DNA of 64,000 bases from Alkaliphilus sp. NP8 (lineage in GTDB: Bacteria; Bacillota; Clostridia; Peptostreptococcales; Natronincolaceae): positions 79,465 through 143,464 of the forward strand of contig JADWMM010000001.1 of the NCBI GenBank assembly GCA_015978205.1, written 5' to 3'. Positions within the stretch are counted from its first letter, which is position 1. Every line of letters starts with the position of its first letter. The translations under genes and the position numbers were made by a program. Below the pieces are notes generated by a model that did not search any database, was not told the DNA's origin, and was given only the letters and a program-made list of their open reading frames with translations. Positions 25,681 to 34,652 of the stretch are shown piece by piece.

Positions 25681-27720
25681 CTAGTATTTAAATTTTTTAA
25701 TACTCTCTTGCATTTCTTCTGATAATTCTGCTAAGGCTTCGCTAGCATTTGCTATTTCCTCCATAGATGCCGTTTGTTCCTGTACAGATGCTGAAGTTTG
25801 TTCAGAACCTGCTGCATTTTCTTCTGCTATAGCAGATAAGTTCTCTATAACTTCTATAATTTGATTTTTCTTATCTTCCATATCGTTTCCTGACATATTA
25901 ATTTCTTTAATTACTTTTTTCATGTTTTCAATTGCATTATTAATTCCTTCAAACTTTTTACTAGTTAACTCTACACTCTGTGACTGAGAGTCTGCATTTC
26001 TACTTACACTTTCCATTGTATCAACAGCATAACTGGTTTTTTCTGTTAACTCTTCAATAATTTCAGCAATTTCCTCTGTAAATGTATTCGATTGTTCTGC
26101 TAGTTTTCGTATTTCTTCTGCTACTACAGCAAAACCTTTTCCAGCTTCACCTGCTCTAGCTGCTTCTATTGCAGCATTTAAAGCTAATAGATTCGTTTGA
26201 GTTGCAATGTCTTCTATCATCTTACTAGCATTTTCTATCTTCTCTGCACTTTCATTTGTATTCATAATAATCTCTTGTATTTCTTTTGATGACTTATTAT
26301 TAATTTTAGTTTTTTGCACTAAATCTATTAAAATATCTAATCCTTCATCTTTTAATTTATTTACTTCATTAGCCGATTTATTCAGACTTTTAATATGTAG
26401 TTGATCCTTTTCTATTATATTTCCTAATTCACTTATATTTTCTGCACCTTGTTCTGTGCTTTGAGCCTGCTCACTTGCTCCTTTAGCCATTTCTTCTATA
26501 GTTCTTGCTATTTCTTCTGACGCAGTAGCTGACTGTTGACTTGTAGCAGTAAGTTCTTCTGAAGAAGCAGCTAAATGCTCTGATGTAACAGATATATTTT
26601 CTATCATACTCTTTATGAAGCTTTTCATATCGACTATGGAGCTTATCATTTCCCCAAATTCATCTTTTAGATTAAGATATTCTTCTGAAAACTCAGTAGT
26701 TAAATCTCCAGATGCAATATTATTTAATTGCTCTTTAACTGCATTTATTAACTTAAGTACATATTTTGACATTAAAAATAAAATACTACCAATTAAAACA
26801 AATGCAATAACACCTAATATTCCCACTCGTATAGTATTTTCCGTTACGGCAGAATATACATCTTCCATAGAAAGTCCTATATTTAAAGCACCTATATGCT
26901 CTCCATCTATAATTACTGGAACTATTATATCATACACATCTACTTCTTCACCTTCGTAAAAATCTTCAGATGTATATACTTCTCCTTCTTCTATAGCGAT
27001 TTTAGTTCCTTTATCTTCACTAAGGTCAAATCCTATTCTATCTAAATTACTATGAGCAATCGCTTTAAAATTTTTATCTGTGAAAAGAGCATAAACTATA
27101 TTTTCACTTTCTACTAAGTTTTCAACTATATTTTGGTAACTAAACTCTTCAGATAAAGCATTGATTTGATTTGCAATAACACCTACTTGTATAGCCTTGC
27201 CTGTTGGGCTTAACATATATCCATACTTATAATAATCCTCCGAAACAGTGCTCTTTCTTAAATCTTCTATTAACTCAGGTTTTTCTCCACTTAACACTAC
27301 ATGTGAAAGATGATTTTCATCACCTAGAAATCCTATATTTTCATCAAGATTAGAATAAATTATCTCTCCATTTTCATTATACACATTAATTTCTTCTACA
27401 TCTAAATCATCTGCAATTTGAATTAACTTTCCATTACTAATATCATTACGATTTGAGATTACAGTTTTTGCAACTGATCTTATGTTATTATCTATCATTT
27501 TATTAATGACTTCCATAGAAGAATCAGCTGTTTTTATCTGTTCTACTGTTTGATAAGAAATCTCTAAACCATCGAACTTCATCTGGTTCACTAAACTACT
27601 TCTTATGAGTAATGATGATCTTATTGCAACTCCTGAAATTGAAATAGCTATTATTAGTAGCGGTAAAATTATTAATCTAAATTTAATTGACTTTCTTTTT
27701 GCTTTATTTTTTTTCTCCAT
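25681..27720 (-). CDS. Methyl-accepting chemotaxis protein
   Basis: A 679-residue chemoreceptor. It has an N-terminal membrane helix ([18 protein letters not shown], about 15-32), an extracytoplasmic Cache-like sensor (about 35-300, with [19 protein letters not shown] and [15 protein letters not shown]), a second helix ([19 protein letters not shown], about 303-321), a HAMP region, and a long cytoplasmic signalling coiled coil. The coil's tip is the invariant hairpin [23 protein letters not shown]. The C-terminus ends after [10 protein letters not shown] with no CheR-docking pentapeptide. It would report a small-molecule ligand to CheA/CheW. It has its own promoter at 27813-27841. No other chemotaxis gene is nearby. 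Confidence 0.95.
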   Translation of the reverse strand: MEKKNKAKRKSIKFRLIILPLLIIAISISGVAIRSSLLIRSSLVNQMKFDGLEISYQTVEQIKTADSSMEVINKMIDNNIRSVAKTVISNRNDISNGKLIQIADDLDVEEINVYNENGEIIYSNLDENIGFLGDENHLSHVVLSGEKPELIEDLRKSTVSEDYYKYGYMLSPTGKAIQVGVIANQINALSEEFSYQNIVENLVESENIVYALFTDKNFKAIAHSNLDRIGFDLSEDKGTKIAIEEGEVYTSEDFYEGEEVDVYDIIVPVIIDGEHIGALNIGLSMEDVYSAVTENTIRVGILGVIAFVLIGSILFLMSKYVLKLINAVKEQLNNIASGDLTTEFSEEYLNLKDEFGEMISSIVDMKSFIKSMIENISVTSEHLAASSEELTATSQQSATASEEIARTIEEMAKGASEQAQSTEQGAENISELGNIIEKDQLHIKSLNKSANEVNKLKDEGLDILIDLVQKTKINNKSSKEIQEIIMNTNESAEKIENASKMIEDIATQTNLLALNAAIEAARAGEAGKGFAVVAEEIRKLAEQSNTFTEEIAEIIEELTEKTSYAVDTMESVSRNADSQSQSVELTSKKFEGINNAIENMKKVIKEINMSGNDMEDKKNQIIEVIENLSAIAEENAAGSEQTSASVQEQTASMEEIANASEALAELSEEMQESIKKFKY

Positions 27721-27812
27721 GTCCCTTACAAACCCCCTATATTTCTAATATCTTTTAAAGCTTTGGTTTCTAAATTTTGTTTTATTTGCTAATTTTTTAG
27801 TTACTTTACTAT

Positions 27813-27841
27813 ATTATACATAATTTACCCTTCTTTGACAA
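27813..27841 (-). promoter_or_regulatory. Predicted sigma-A promoter of the chemoreceptor gene
   Basis: Minus-strand TTGTCA, exact 17-base spacer, TATAAT, about 90 bases before the ATG at 27720. It may also transcribe the TolC-like gene, since no terminator lies between them. Confidence 0.7.
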
Positions 27842-27880
27842 ATTTCTAACAATTTAAAAAATATTATACACTTAAGCAAA

Positions 27881-27918
27881 AATAATGACTAGGAGTTATA
27901 ACTCCTAGTCATTATTTT
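27881..27918 (-). terminator. Terminator after the stalk-domain gene
   Basis: Perfect 16-base-pair stem AATAATGACTAGGAGT/ACTCCTAGTCATTATT with a TATA loop, one base beyond the stop codon and flanked by T-runs on either side. Confidence 0.85.
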
Positions 27919-28965
27919 TTAGTATCTAGTAAATACTTCACGACCTCCAGATCTTAAATAATATTTAGCTAAATTTTCTTTGTTTATATAATCATATACA
28001 TAACCTTCTATTTCAGCATCTTTTCTTAATTCATCTTCTATATCATTATAAATATCTGCCATTAATTCTTCTATATCATTGTCCGAAAGATCTTCCCATT
28101 CATCTTCAAATTTATCATAGTCTATATCTATAATAAATTCTATATCATCTTCATCTCCATCAAGCTCTATGTATAAATCGATGTTCCTAAAATAATCATT
28201 ATACTCATCATCTAGGTCTTCTTCTAAATCTGAAATATCTATATCTTCATATCTTTCTTCTATATCTACATTTCCTCTTTTTGTAACAGTAAACTCAATA
28301 AGATCTTCATCTTCGTCTGTATCTATTATTACCCCTTCTATGTCTGCATCTTCATATACGTCTAATATTTCATCTACAATATCTTGTAAATAGCTCTCTA
28401 TTCTGCTTTCACTAAGATCATCCCATTCACGTTTATAATCATCTAAATCTACTTCTATTTCTACCTCTACTTCATCTTCATCACCATCTAAGTTAATATC
28501 AAATTCTACATCTCTGTATTCATCAAAATCATCATTTAAATCATCTTCTAAATCATCTAAATCTACAGATTCTTCCTCTTCTATTTTTTCTAAATCATCT
28601 TCTAATCTTTTGATTTTTGATTTTAAACTCATTATCTCAACATCTCGTTTTAATATTTCAGATTGGTAATAATCATCAACTTGAGTTAAATCGTCTGTAA
28701 TAGTTGCTGTTGAAGTTGAAGGGTTCCACTCTACATTTTTGTTAAATGTTTCTGCTACTACTCGTAAAGGTATATAAGTAGTTCCATCTACTATAAAAGG
28801 CTCCACCTTATGTGTAACATTCTCTCCATCTACTATTATTCTAACAGTTCCATACCAAGCTTCTAAAGTTTTAGAAATAGTATTTCCATATGAAAAAGCT
28901 CCAAAACTCCCTACTAAAATCATAGTAGTAATTAAAACACTTATAACTTTTTTCTTGTTTAACAT
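27919..28965 (-). CDS. Secreted stalk-domain protein with two acidic repeats
   Basis: A 348-residue exported protein. A signal peptide (VISVLITTMILVGSFGAFSYG) precedes a copper-amine-oxidase N-terminal-like stalk domain (about 35-95; VDGTTYIPLRVVAETFN, VEWNPSTSTATI), a widespread clostridial cell-surface module. A short coiled coil (about 105-130) leads into two divergent copies of an acidic module of about 90 residues (about 136-230 and 240-330), each containing an LDGDEDE/LDGDEDD core, a W-DLS motif and a terminal D-AEIEG/D-ADIEG motif. The repeats are extremely rich in D and E and could bind calcium. No known enzymatic motif. Monocistronic, with GGGAGG before the ATG and a strong terminator. 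Function unknown. Confidence 0.82.
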   Translation of the reverse strand: MLNKKKVISVLITTMILVGSFGAFSYGNTISKTLEAWYGTVRIIVDGENVTHKVEPFIVDGTTYIPLRVVAETFNKNVEWNPSTSTATITDDLTQVDDYYQSEILKRDVEIMSLKSKIKRLEDDLEKIEEEESVDLDDLEDDLNDDFDEYRDVEFDINLDGDEDEVEVEIEVDLDDYKREWDDLSESRIESYLQDIVDEILDVYEDADIEGVIIDTDEDEDLIEFTVTKRGNVDIEERYEDIDISDLEEDLDDEYNDYFRNIDLYIELDGDEDDIEFIIDIDYDKFEDEWEDLSDNDIEELMADIYNDIEDELRKDAEIEGYVYDYINKENLAKYYLRSGGREVFTRY

Positions 28966-29019
28966 TTTACATCCTCCCTTATTATTTTACTTATAATATA
29001 TTTATCTACAGTTAAATAT

Positions 29020-30354
29020 TTAACTTCTCCTTAATGCCTCTACAGGTGGTAATGATGATGCAGAAATAGCTGGATATACACCAAACAATAATCCTGTGCC
29101 CAGTGCAACTGTTGCTGCTATACGTATAGCTTCGAAGCTGACTGCTGTTGGGAAACCATAATTACCAAACAGACTAAGACTCCATACTCCTACAGCCACT
29201 CCGGCTATAACTCCTATTATACTAACGTACAATGCTTCTAATAGGAATTGAGCTAATAAATCTATTTTCTTAGCTCCTAGTGCTCTACGTACTCCTATTT
29301 CTGATGTTCTCTCTGTTACTGCTACAAGCATAATGTTCATAATTCCTAGTCCACCTACTAAAAGGGATACGGCAGCAATCCCACCAAGAAGCAGTGTCAT
29401 AACACGGTTAGCTTGGTCCGCTTCATCTACTAACTGGTTTAGATTTGTTATAGTCATACCCTGTTCTTTTCTAGATGAACCAGAATCTTTATCATCTTCA
29501 TCACCATCTTCTCCTCCACCGTCAGGCTGCTCATTTCCACCTGGTGGTTGCTCTGTTTCTGGTCCTGAAGGTCCAGTAGGTATTGGCTTAGCATTGTTAC
29601 CATTTAATTCTTTCTTAAATATACGACCTAGCTGTATAGTTGCAAGTTCTGCATTTTCTGTAGAATCTGCTTTTCCCCATATTTCTTCTACAGTTCGCTT
29701 TTCATTAATACGCTGAGCTGTTGTATATGGAATAACTACTTTATCATCTATATTTTCTGCTTTTCCTTCTCCTTTTTGTTCTAATACACCTAAGATTCTA
29801 TAACTTTGACCATCTAAAGCAATAGTCTGACCTACAGGGTTTCTTCCACCTGTAAGCTCTGTTGCTACGTTATAACCTAAAACCGCTACATATGATCTTT
29901 GTTCAACATGAAGCTCACTAAAAAATTGTCCTGAAGCTACATTATGATCTCTAATATTAGGGAATACTTCGTTAACCCCTACAATATCAACTTCACTTCT
30001 ATCTCTACGCCATCTCATATTAGTATAGGTTTGTGTAACTGGTGTAGCCATTTCTAATCCATTTACTCTTTCTACTAGCTCTGTCGCCATGTCTGGTTGG
30101 AACTCTAAATCTGCTTCATGAGCTTTTAGAGAAATTACATTTGTTCCTAAGCTTTCAAACTGTTCTATAACACTTTGTCTAGCTCCTTCTCCAATTCCCA
30201 TTAAACTAACTACTGAAGCAACACCTATGGCAACGCCTAAAATAGTTAATGCAGACCTAAATGTATTAGACAATACTCCATTTAAAGCCATCTTAGATGT
30301 AAACCAACATCGAACAAAAAAGGCATAAATTTTATTTCGTTTTGGCTTCGACAT
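29020..30354 (-). CDS. MacB-like ABC transporter permease
   Basis: A 444-residue permease with the four-helix MacB/FtsX layout: TM1 (FRSALTILGVAIGVASVVSLMG, about 31-52), an extracytoplasmic MacB_PCD domain (about 55-320) and three C-terminal helices (VMTLLLGGIAAVSLLVGGLGIMNIML, ALYVSIIGVIAGVAVGVW, VALGTGLLFGVYPAI). TSEIGVRRALGAKK is the conserved cytoplasmic loop that contacts the ATPase. A low-complexity insert rich in P, G, E and D (about 240-290) interrupts the outer domain and is unusual for the family. Last gene of the ATPase-adaptor-permease operon, 10 bases after the adaptor. Substrate unknown. Confidence 0.92.
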   Translation of the reverse strand: MSKPKRNKIYAFFVRCWFTSKMALNGVLSNTFRSALTILGVAIGVASVVSLMGIGEGARQSVIEQFESLGTNVISLKAHEADLEFQPDMATELVERVNGLEMATPVTQTYTNMRWRRDRSEVDIVGVNEVFPNIRDHNVASGQFFSELHVEQRSYVAVLGYNVATELTGGRNPVGQTIALDGQSYRILGVLEQKGEGKAENIDDKVVIPYTTAQRINEKRTVEEIWGKADSTENAELATIQLGRIFKKELNGNNAKPIPTGPSGPETEQPPGGNEQPDGGGEDGDEDDKDSGSSRKEQGMTITNLNQLVDEADQANRVMTLLLGGIAAVSLLVGGLGIMNIMLVAVTERTSEIGVRRALGAKKIDLLAQFLLEALYVSIIGVIAGVAVGVWSLSLFGNYGFPTAVSFEAIRIAATVALGTGLLFGVYPAISASSLPPVEALRRS

Positions 30355-30364
30355 AATTTCACCT

Positions 30365-32011
30365 CTACTCTTCTGTTTCTTCAGCCCCTATATCTGGCAT
30401 TAAATTGTTATCAGATCCACTATCTTGACTTGGTAATAGATCTCTACTGCTTCCAGTAACAACTAGATCTCCTTCCTCTAATCCACTTATTACTTCTGCA
30501 TATCTGTCATTCATAAGTCCAATTTCTACATCTATAACCTGTGGTTCTCCGTTGTTATCTAATATTTCAACTCTATGTTTATTTTCTTCTTGGAAAATAG
30601 CTTCTATAGGAACAAGTAATACATCTTCTGCACTACCTGCATCTATATATCCATTAGCTTGCATTCCTGGTCTTAGCTGAGGCCCACCTATTACATCTAT
30701 ATAAACAGAGAATCTTGAAATTCCGTCTTGGCCAGTACCCCTAGTAGATACTTGCTCAACTTTACCTTCATATGTTTCTCCTGGTATAGCGTCTACTGTA
30801 ACATCAACCTCTGAACCTTGCTTAACATAAAGTACATCTATATCATCTACTTCTGTGAACATCATCATATTTGCTGTATTATACACATGACCTAACCAAT
30901 CTCCTGGGCTAGTAGTATCTCCTTCTTGTCTATTTACAGATGCTACTATACCTTCCATTGGAGATGTAATTTCTAGCATAGGAAAAATAGAATTTAAATC
31001 TCTAATATCTGATTCTAAGTTACGTATTTTATTTAGTCTATCTTCAATAGTTTCTTGTACATCTGATCCTGCTAAACTTATTATAGGGTCTCCTACTTCT
31101 ACTTGGTCCATATCTTGTACATGGACTTCAGTTACAAGTGCTTCTGTATTACTTGCTACTCTATCTTCATCTACGTATTTCTCTACTATAGAATTGTTCA
31201 TAAAAAATGTTGTATGTCCACTGTCATTTGGTAGTCCAACTCGTACTTCCATGCTTGGTTGTATTAAACCTGGGTTTTCACCTACAACAGTAGCACGGTA
31301 TATATATCCTTGAGATTTCCCTTCACCAGCTGGAACTGGATTTGGATTAATACGTGTAATTTCTCCTTCGTATAAACCAGCAAAGGTATCGAAATGGATA
31401 TTTACCTTCTCACCTTTTTCAACACGTCTAAATTCTCCCGGAGTTAACCTAAGAGGTATTTCATATTTAGATGTGTCTACTATTCTAGTAATCGTCTGAC
31501 CTTGAGAAATTTCATCCCCTTCAACAATATCCAGTTCCTGAATTATCCCTTCAATTTCAGCTCTAACTGTAACCCCTTGAGATGGATCTATATTTCTAAC
31601 CTCTTCTATAGGTAAGTTTGTAAGTCTCGCTAAAGCTTCTTCTTCGACTTTAATCTTTTCCTGTAACTCTTCAATGTCATCTTGTATTCCTGTTGCAGTT
31701 AACCTTACTAAAAGCTGATCTTTTTTAACATTGTCTCCTTCTTCTACTAAAATTTCATCAATAATTAATTCTCCAGAATAACCTGCCATTCTAAGAGCAT
31801 TACTAACATTTATACCACCACTATCTGACGGGTTTAACTGTCCTACAGTGTTAACACCTACAGATATATCTCCACGTTCTACTGGCTGTGTTGAATATAC
31901 AGGCCCTGTACTGGTTTCTTCTACTTCAGGCATAAGCTGCTGATAAGCATAAAAACCTCCGCCTATTACAATGGCAACTACTAATATAATGGTAATCGTA
32001 CGTTGAAACAT
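30365..32011 (-). CDS. Long HlyD/MacA-type adaptor with duplicated modules
   Basis: A 548-residue membrane-fusion protein, much longer than the usual 350-420 residues. After an N-terminal membrane anchor (ITIILVVAIVIGGGFYAYQ) it appears to contain two adaptor units. The first has lipoyl and beta-barrel segments (ELIIDEILVEEGDNVKKDQLL, VRAEIEGIIQELDIVEGDEI, PGEFRRVEKGEKVNIHFDTF). The second repeats the scheme (ALVTEVHVQDMDQVEVGDPI, a short coiled coil near 325-345, ITSPMEGIVASVNRQEGD, IDVLYVKQGSEVDVTVDAIPG), followed by a membrane-proximal domain. It starts at an ATG that shares its first base with the ATPase stop (TAATG), so it is translationally coupled. The duplication reading is by eye. 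Confidence 0.85.
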   Translation of the reverse strand: MFQRTITIILVVAIVIGGGFYAYQQLMPEVEETSTGPVYSTQPVERGDISVGVNTVGQLNPSDSGGINVSNALRMAGYSGELIIDEILVEEGDNVKKDQLLVRLTATGIQDDIEELQEKIKVEEEALARLTNLPIEEVRNIDPSQGVTVRAEIEGIIQELDIVEGDEISQGQTITRIVDTSKYEIPLRLTPGEFRRVEKGEKVNIHFDTFAGLYEGEITRINPNPVPAGEGKSQGYIYRATVVGENPGLIQPSMEVRVGLPNDSGHTTFFMNNSIVEKYVDEDRVASNTEALVTEVHVQDMDQVEVGDPIISLAGSDVQETIEDRLNKIRNLESDIRDLNSIFPMLEITSPMEGIVASVNRQEGDTTSPGDWLGHVYNTANMMMFTEVDDIDVLYVKQGSEVDVTVDAIPGETYEGKVEQVSTRGTGQDGISRFSVYIDVIGGPQLRPGMQANGYIDAGSAEDVLLVPIEAIFQEENKHRVEILDNNGEPQVIDVEIGLMNDRYAEVISGLEEGDLVVTGSSRDLLPSQDSGSDNNLMPDIGAEETEE

Positions 32012-32724
32012 TATTTTTCCTCCTTTACTAGCCTTTTATTTCCTATATTTTCTATATTATCTATTTCCCCATCTTTTATATTATAAATACAATCTCCATA
32101 TTCACCTATATCTCTTTCGTGAGTTACCTGAACAATAGTTATTTTTCTGTCTTGGTTTAACTCTTTAAATATGGACATAATGTTATTACTAGATTTAGAA
32201 TCTAATGCACCGGTAGGTTCATCTGCTAAAATAAGCCTAGGATTACTAACAATAGCTCTAGCTATTGCCACTCTTTGCTGCTCTCCACCTGAAAGCTGAG
32301 AAGGCATATGCTTTGTTCTTTTGCCTAATCCTACTATTTCTAAGGCTTCTGTAGCCCTCTTTTTTCTTTCTTTTCCTATAACACCTTGATAAATCAATGG
32401 AAGCTCTACATTTTCTAATGCACTTAGCTTGGATATTAAATGGAATTGTTGAAAAACAAACCCCATAAATTCATTACGTATATTTGCTAGTTTTGAATCA
32501 GTTAGTTTATGTACTGGTTGATCTGCTAATACATAGCTCCCTGTAGATGGTTTATCTAAACAACCAATAATATTCATAAGTGTAGACTTACCAGATCCAG
32601 AAGCCCCCATAATAGATACAAATTCTCCATCCTCTATGGACAAGTCTATAGTCTTTAAAGCTTTAACACTTACCGAACCATCTTTGTATGTTCTAGATAT
32701 ATCTTTTAATTGTATTAATGCCAA
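32011..32724 (-). CDS. ABC transporter ATPase (MacB/LolD family)
   Basis: A nucleotide-binding subunit of about 237 residues with Walker A ([15 protein letters not shown]), Q-loop (FVFQQFHL), ABC signature ([15 protein letters not shown]), Walker B ([12 protein letters not shown]) and H-loop (QVTHE). The longest frame begins with GTG at 32733, but that GTG is part of the ribosome site AGGAGGTGA; a TTG at 32724 lies 8 bases from AGGAGG and gives [15 protein letters not shown], the normal family N-terminus. First gene of the ATPase-adaptor-permease operon, divergent from the acyltransferase gene. Confidence 0.93.
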   Translation of the reverse strand: MALIQLKDISRTYKDGSVSVKALKTIDLSIEDGEFVSIMGASGSGKSTLMNIIGCLDKPSTGSYVLADQPVHKLTDSKLANIRNEFMGFVFQQFHLISKLSALENVELPLIYQGVIGKERKKRATEALEIVGLGKRTKHMPSQLSGGEQQRVAIARAIVSNPRLILADEPTGALDSKSSNNIMSIFKELNQDRKITIVQVTHERDIGEYGDCIYNIKDGEIDNIENIGNKRLVKEEK

Positions 32725-32992
32725 AATATTCACCTCCTATTTTTACAGTAATCTACGTACTAATATAGACGTATATACTTGGAAAAAGTTCCATATCAAA
32801 TTAAATTTTAACAATCAATCCAATATCAATACTTCTACATATATGTAGAAATTCCTCTAATAATTTATAAATTTATACAATATGGAAATAATAAGAAAAA
32901 AGTCCTAGTACTTACGTATAGATATAAAGTGTGAATATTTAATATTAAAGAGGTTCATCTATAACTTATTACTAAAATAATTACGGAAGGAA
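32725..32992. other. Divergent intergenic region
   Basis: Very AT-rich spacer between the divergent MacB-type operon and the acyltransferase. I see a weak minus-strand promoter candidate (TTGATA, 16 bases, TATATA, with a GGAAxxxxTTCC palindrome in the spacer) near 32770-32797. No other gene is visible. Confidence 0.4.
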
Positions 32993-34075
32993 GTGATTAC
33001 TGTTAAAACTGAAAGTAATTCTAGAGTGTTATATATAGATATACTTAGAATAATATCTATTTTTGCAGTAATATTACTTCATGTTTCTGCTCCTTATGTA
33101 AAGAATATGCATGCTTATGGAGTTAAGGCTTGGTGGGTAGGCAATATGGTAGATTCTGCTACTAGATGGTGTGTGCCTGTTTTAATAATGGTAAGTGGAA
33201 AATTAATGCTTAATAATGATAAGGATATAAGAATAATCTATTTTTTAAAGAAAAGGCTTATAAAAGTACTTGTACCTTTAATTTTTTGGAGCTTTATATA
33301 TATGATTTGGAATAATAGATTTGTTTTAGAATGGAATTTAGACTTATTTTTAAATTTTATAAAAAAATTATATGAAGGCAATGTGTATATTCATTTATGG
33401 TATTTATACATGATAATAGGTCTTTATCTAATAACCCCTATTATAAAGATTTATATAAATAAAGCTAAAAGCTCTAGTATAATTTATTTTTTAGTTATTT
33501 GGTTTATAGCTAATGGAATAATAGGGTTTTTAGAAAAGTTTATAGACTTAAAGACAAATTTTAATTTAGATTTTTTTCATTGGAGCATAGGTTTTTATAT
33601 ATTAGGTGCATTTTTAGATAAGGAAAATCTTTCTAAAAAAGTTGTGCTTTTCTTCCATTCTTTAGGAATAATTGGATTGTTAATAACTATAGTAGGTACA
33701 TATATATATACCAGAAATAATAATGGAATCTATATACCCCATTTTTATTCTTATCTTGCTCCTAATGTAATTTTCATGAGCGTAAGTGTTTTTTTAATTT
33801 TTAAAAGAATAGATTGGGAAAATATTATTAATAAAAATAGCTTTATATATAAAATTATTTTAAGCTTTAGTTCAGTAAGCTTTGGTATATATTTAATCCA
33901 TTTACTAGTTTTAGATTTAATTAAATCTGAAGTTATTGGAATAAGTATAAATCCTTTTTCTCTTAACCCTATATTTAATATATTTTTATTAAGTATTTTA
34001 ACTTTTTTTATATCTTATTTTATTACAGTTGTTATTCAGAAAGTGCCGATTTTAAATAAGGTTGTGCCTAACTAA
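32993..34075 (+). CDS. Membrane acyltransferase, acyltransferase-3 (OafA/WecH) family
   Basis: A 360-residue protein with about ten membrane helices. The N-terminus (VLYIDILRIISIFAVILLHVSAP) carries the arginine and the catalytic-type histidine typical of the acyltransferase-3 family, which O-acetylates or otherwise acylates surface glycans or lipids. A later RYIDxL-type arginine loop is replaced by ATRWCVPVLIMVSG, and YIHLWYLYMIIGLYLITP matches the conserved third-helix region. The GTG start overlaps the GGAAGGAAGTG ribosome region and is uncertain. It is the only plus-strand gene between 1 and 60 kb and is markedly AT-rich (some lines below 25% GC). Its natural substrate could be the capsule or wall polymers. 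Confidence 0.85.
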   Translation: MITVKTESNSRVLYIDILRIISIFAVILLHVSAPYVKNMHAYGVKAWWVGNMVDSATRWCVPVLIMVSGKLMLNNDKDIRIIYFLKKRLIKVLVPLIFWSFIYMIWNNRFVLEWNLDLFLNFIKKLYEGNVYIHLWYLYMIIGLYLITPIIKIYINKAKSSSIIYFLVIWFIANGIIGFLEKFIDLKTNFNLDFFHWSIGFYILGAFLDKENLSKKVVLFFHSLGIIGLLITIVGTYIYTRNNNGIYIPHFYSYLAPNVIFMSVSVFLIFKRIDWENIINKNSFIYKIILSFSSVSFGIYLIHLLVLDLIKSEVIGISINPFSLNPIFNIFLLSILTFFISYFITVVIQKVPILNKVVPN

Positions 34076-34113
34076 AAAGCAAATTAATTATATACAACAA
34101 ATGTATATTTCTT

Positions 34114-34153
34114 AAATATAAAAGACATGGTAAAAACCATGTCTTTTATATTT
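34114..34153. terminator. Bidirectional terminator
   Basis: Eighteen-base-pair stem AAATATAAAAGACATGGT/ACCATGTCTTTTATATTT with an AAAA loop, between the convergent acyltransferase and lipoprotein genes. The terminal A/T tracts suit termination from either side. Confidence 0.8.
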
Positions 34154-34170
34154 AAAATTATGAAACTATC

Positions 34171-34599
34171 TTAGTCCTGCCATTTAATTTCATTTTCTCC
34201 ACTACTCATAGTGCCTTTATCAAGTACAGTTCCTCGTTCTCCTTCTACTATTATTTCTACATTATAATAATCATATATTTCTCCATAAGATTCTTCAGTG
34301 GGGCCTTTAAGGTCATCATCTACCGTGTAGCCTGCTAAAGCTTTCATAAAATCAATACCGATTTGTCTTAATTTTTCTTTAGATACTTCCTCACCTGAAG
34401 GCCTAATATAAAAATATATTGTATCATCTTCTACAATTACTTCAGGATCTTTTATCTCTGCATATCTTTCAATAATACTTGCACTACCTGTAAGAGTTTC
34501 TTCAGATATTTCTGGCTTAGGTTTAGTATTATTCGCGTTACATGCAGCACTTGAAATTGTAAGTATAATAATACAGAGAACAAGTAATAATCTTTTCAT
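34171..34599 (-). CDS. Small hypothetical lipoprotein
   Basis: A 142-residue protein with a lipoprotein signal peptide (LLLVLCIIILTISSAAC; C20 is the probable lipidated cysteine). The mature part contains one alpha/beta domain of about 110 residues (IIERYAEIKDPEVIVEDDTIYFYIRP, VSKEKLRQIGIDFMKALAGY, YGEIYDYYNVEIIVEG). I do not recognise the family; the shape recalls small surface domains that bind other extracellular proteins. The ATG has GAGGAGGG upstream. It lies 53 bases after the 5'-nucleotidase-type gene with no terminator visible between, so the two may be co-transcribed. Confidence 0.8.
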   Translation of the reverse strand: MKRLLLVLCIIILTISSAACNANNTKPKPEISEETLTGSASIIERYAEIKDPEVIVEDDTIYFYIRPSGEEVSKEKLRQIGIDFMKALAGYTVDDDLKGPTEESYGEIYDYYNVEIIVEGERGTVLDKGTMSSGENEIKWQD

Positions 34600-34652
34600 G
34601 GCTGATCCCTCCTCTGTATTATTATGACCATTTATTATAATTTTATATTTAT

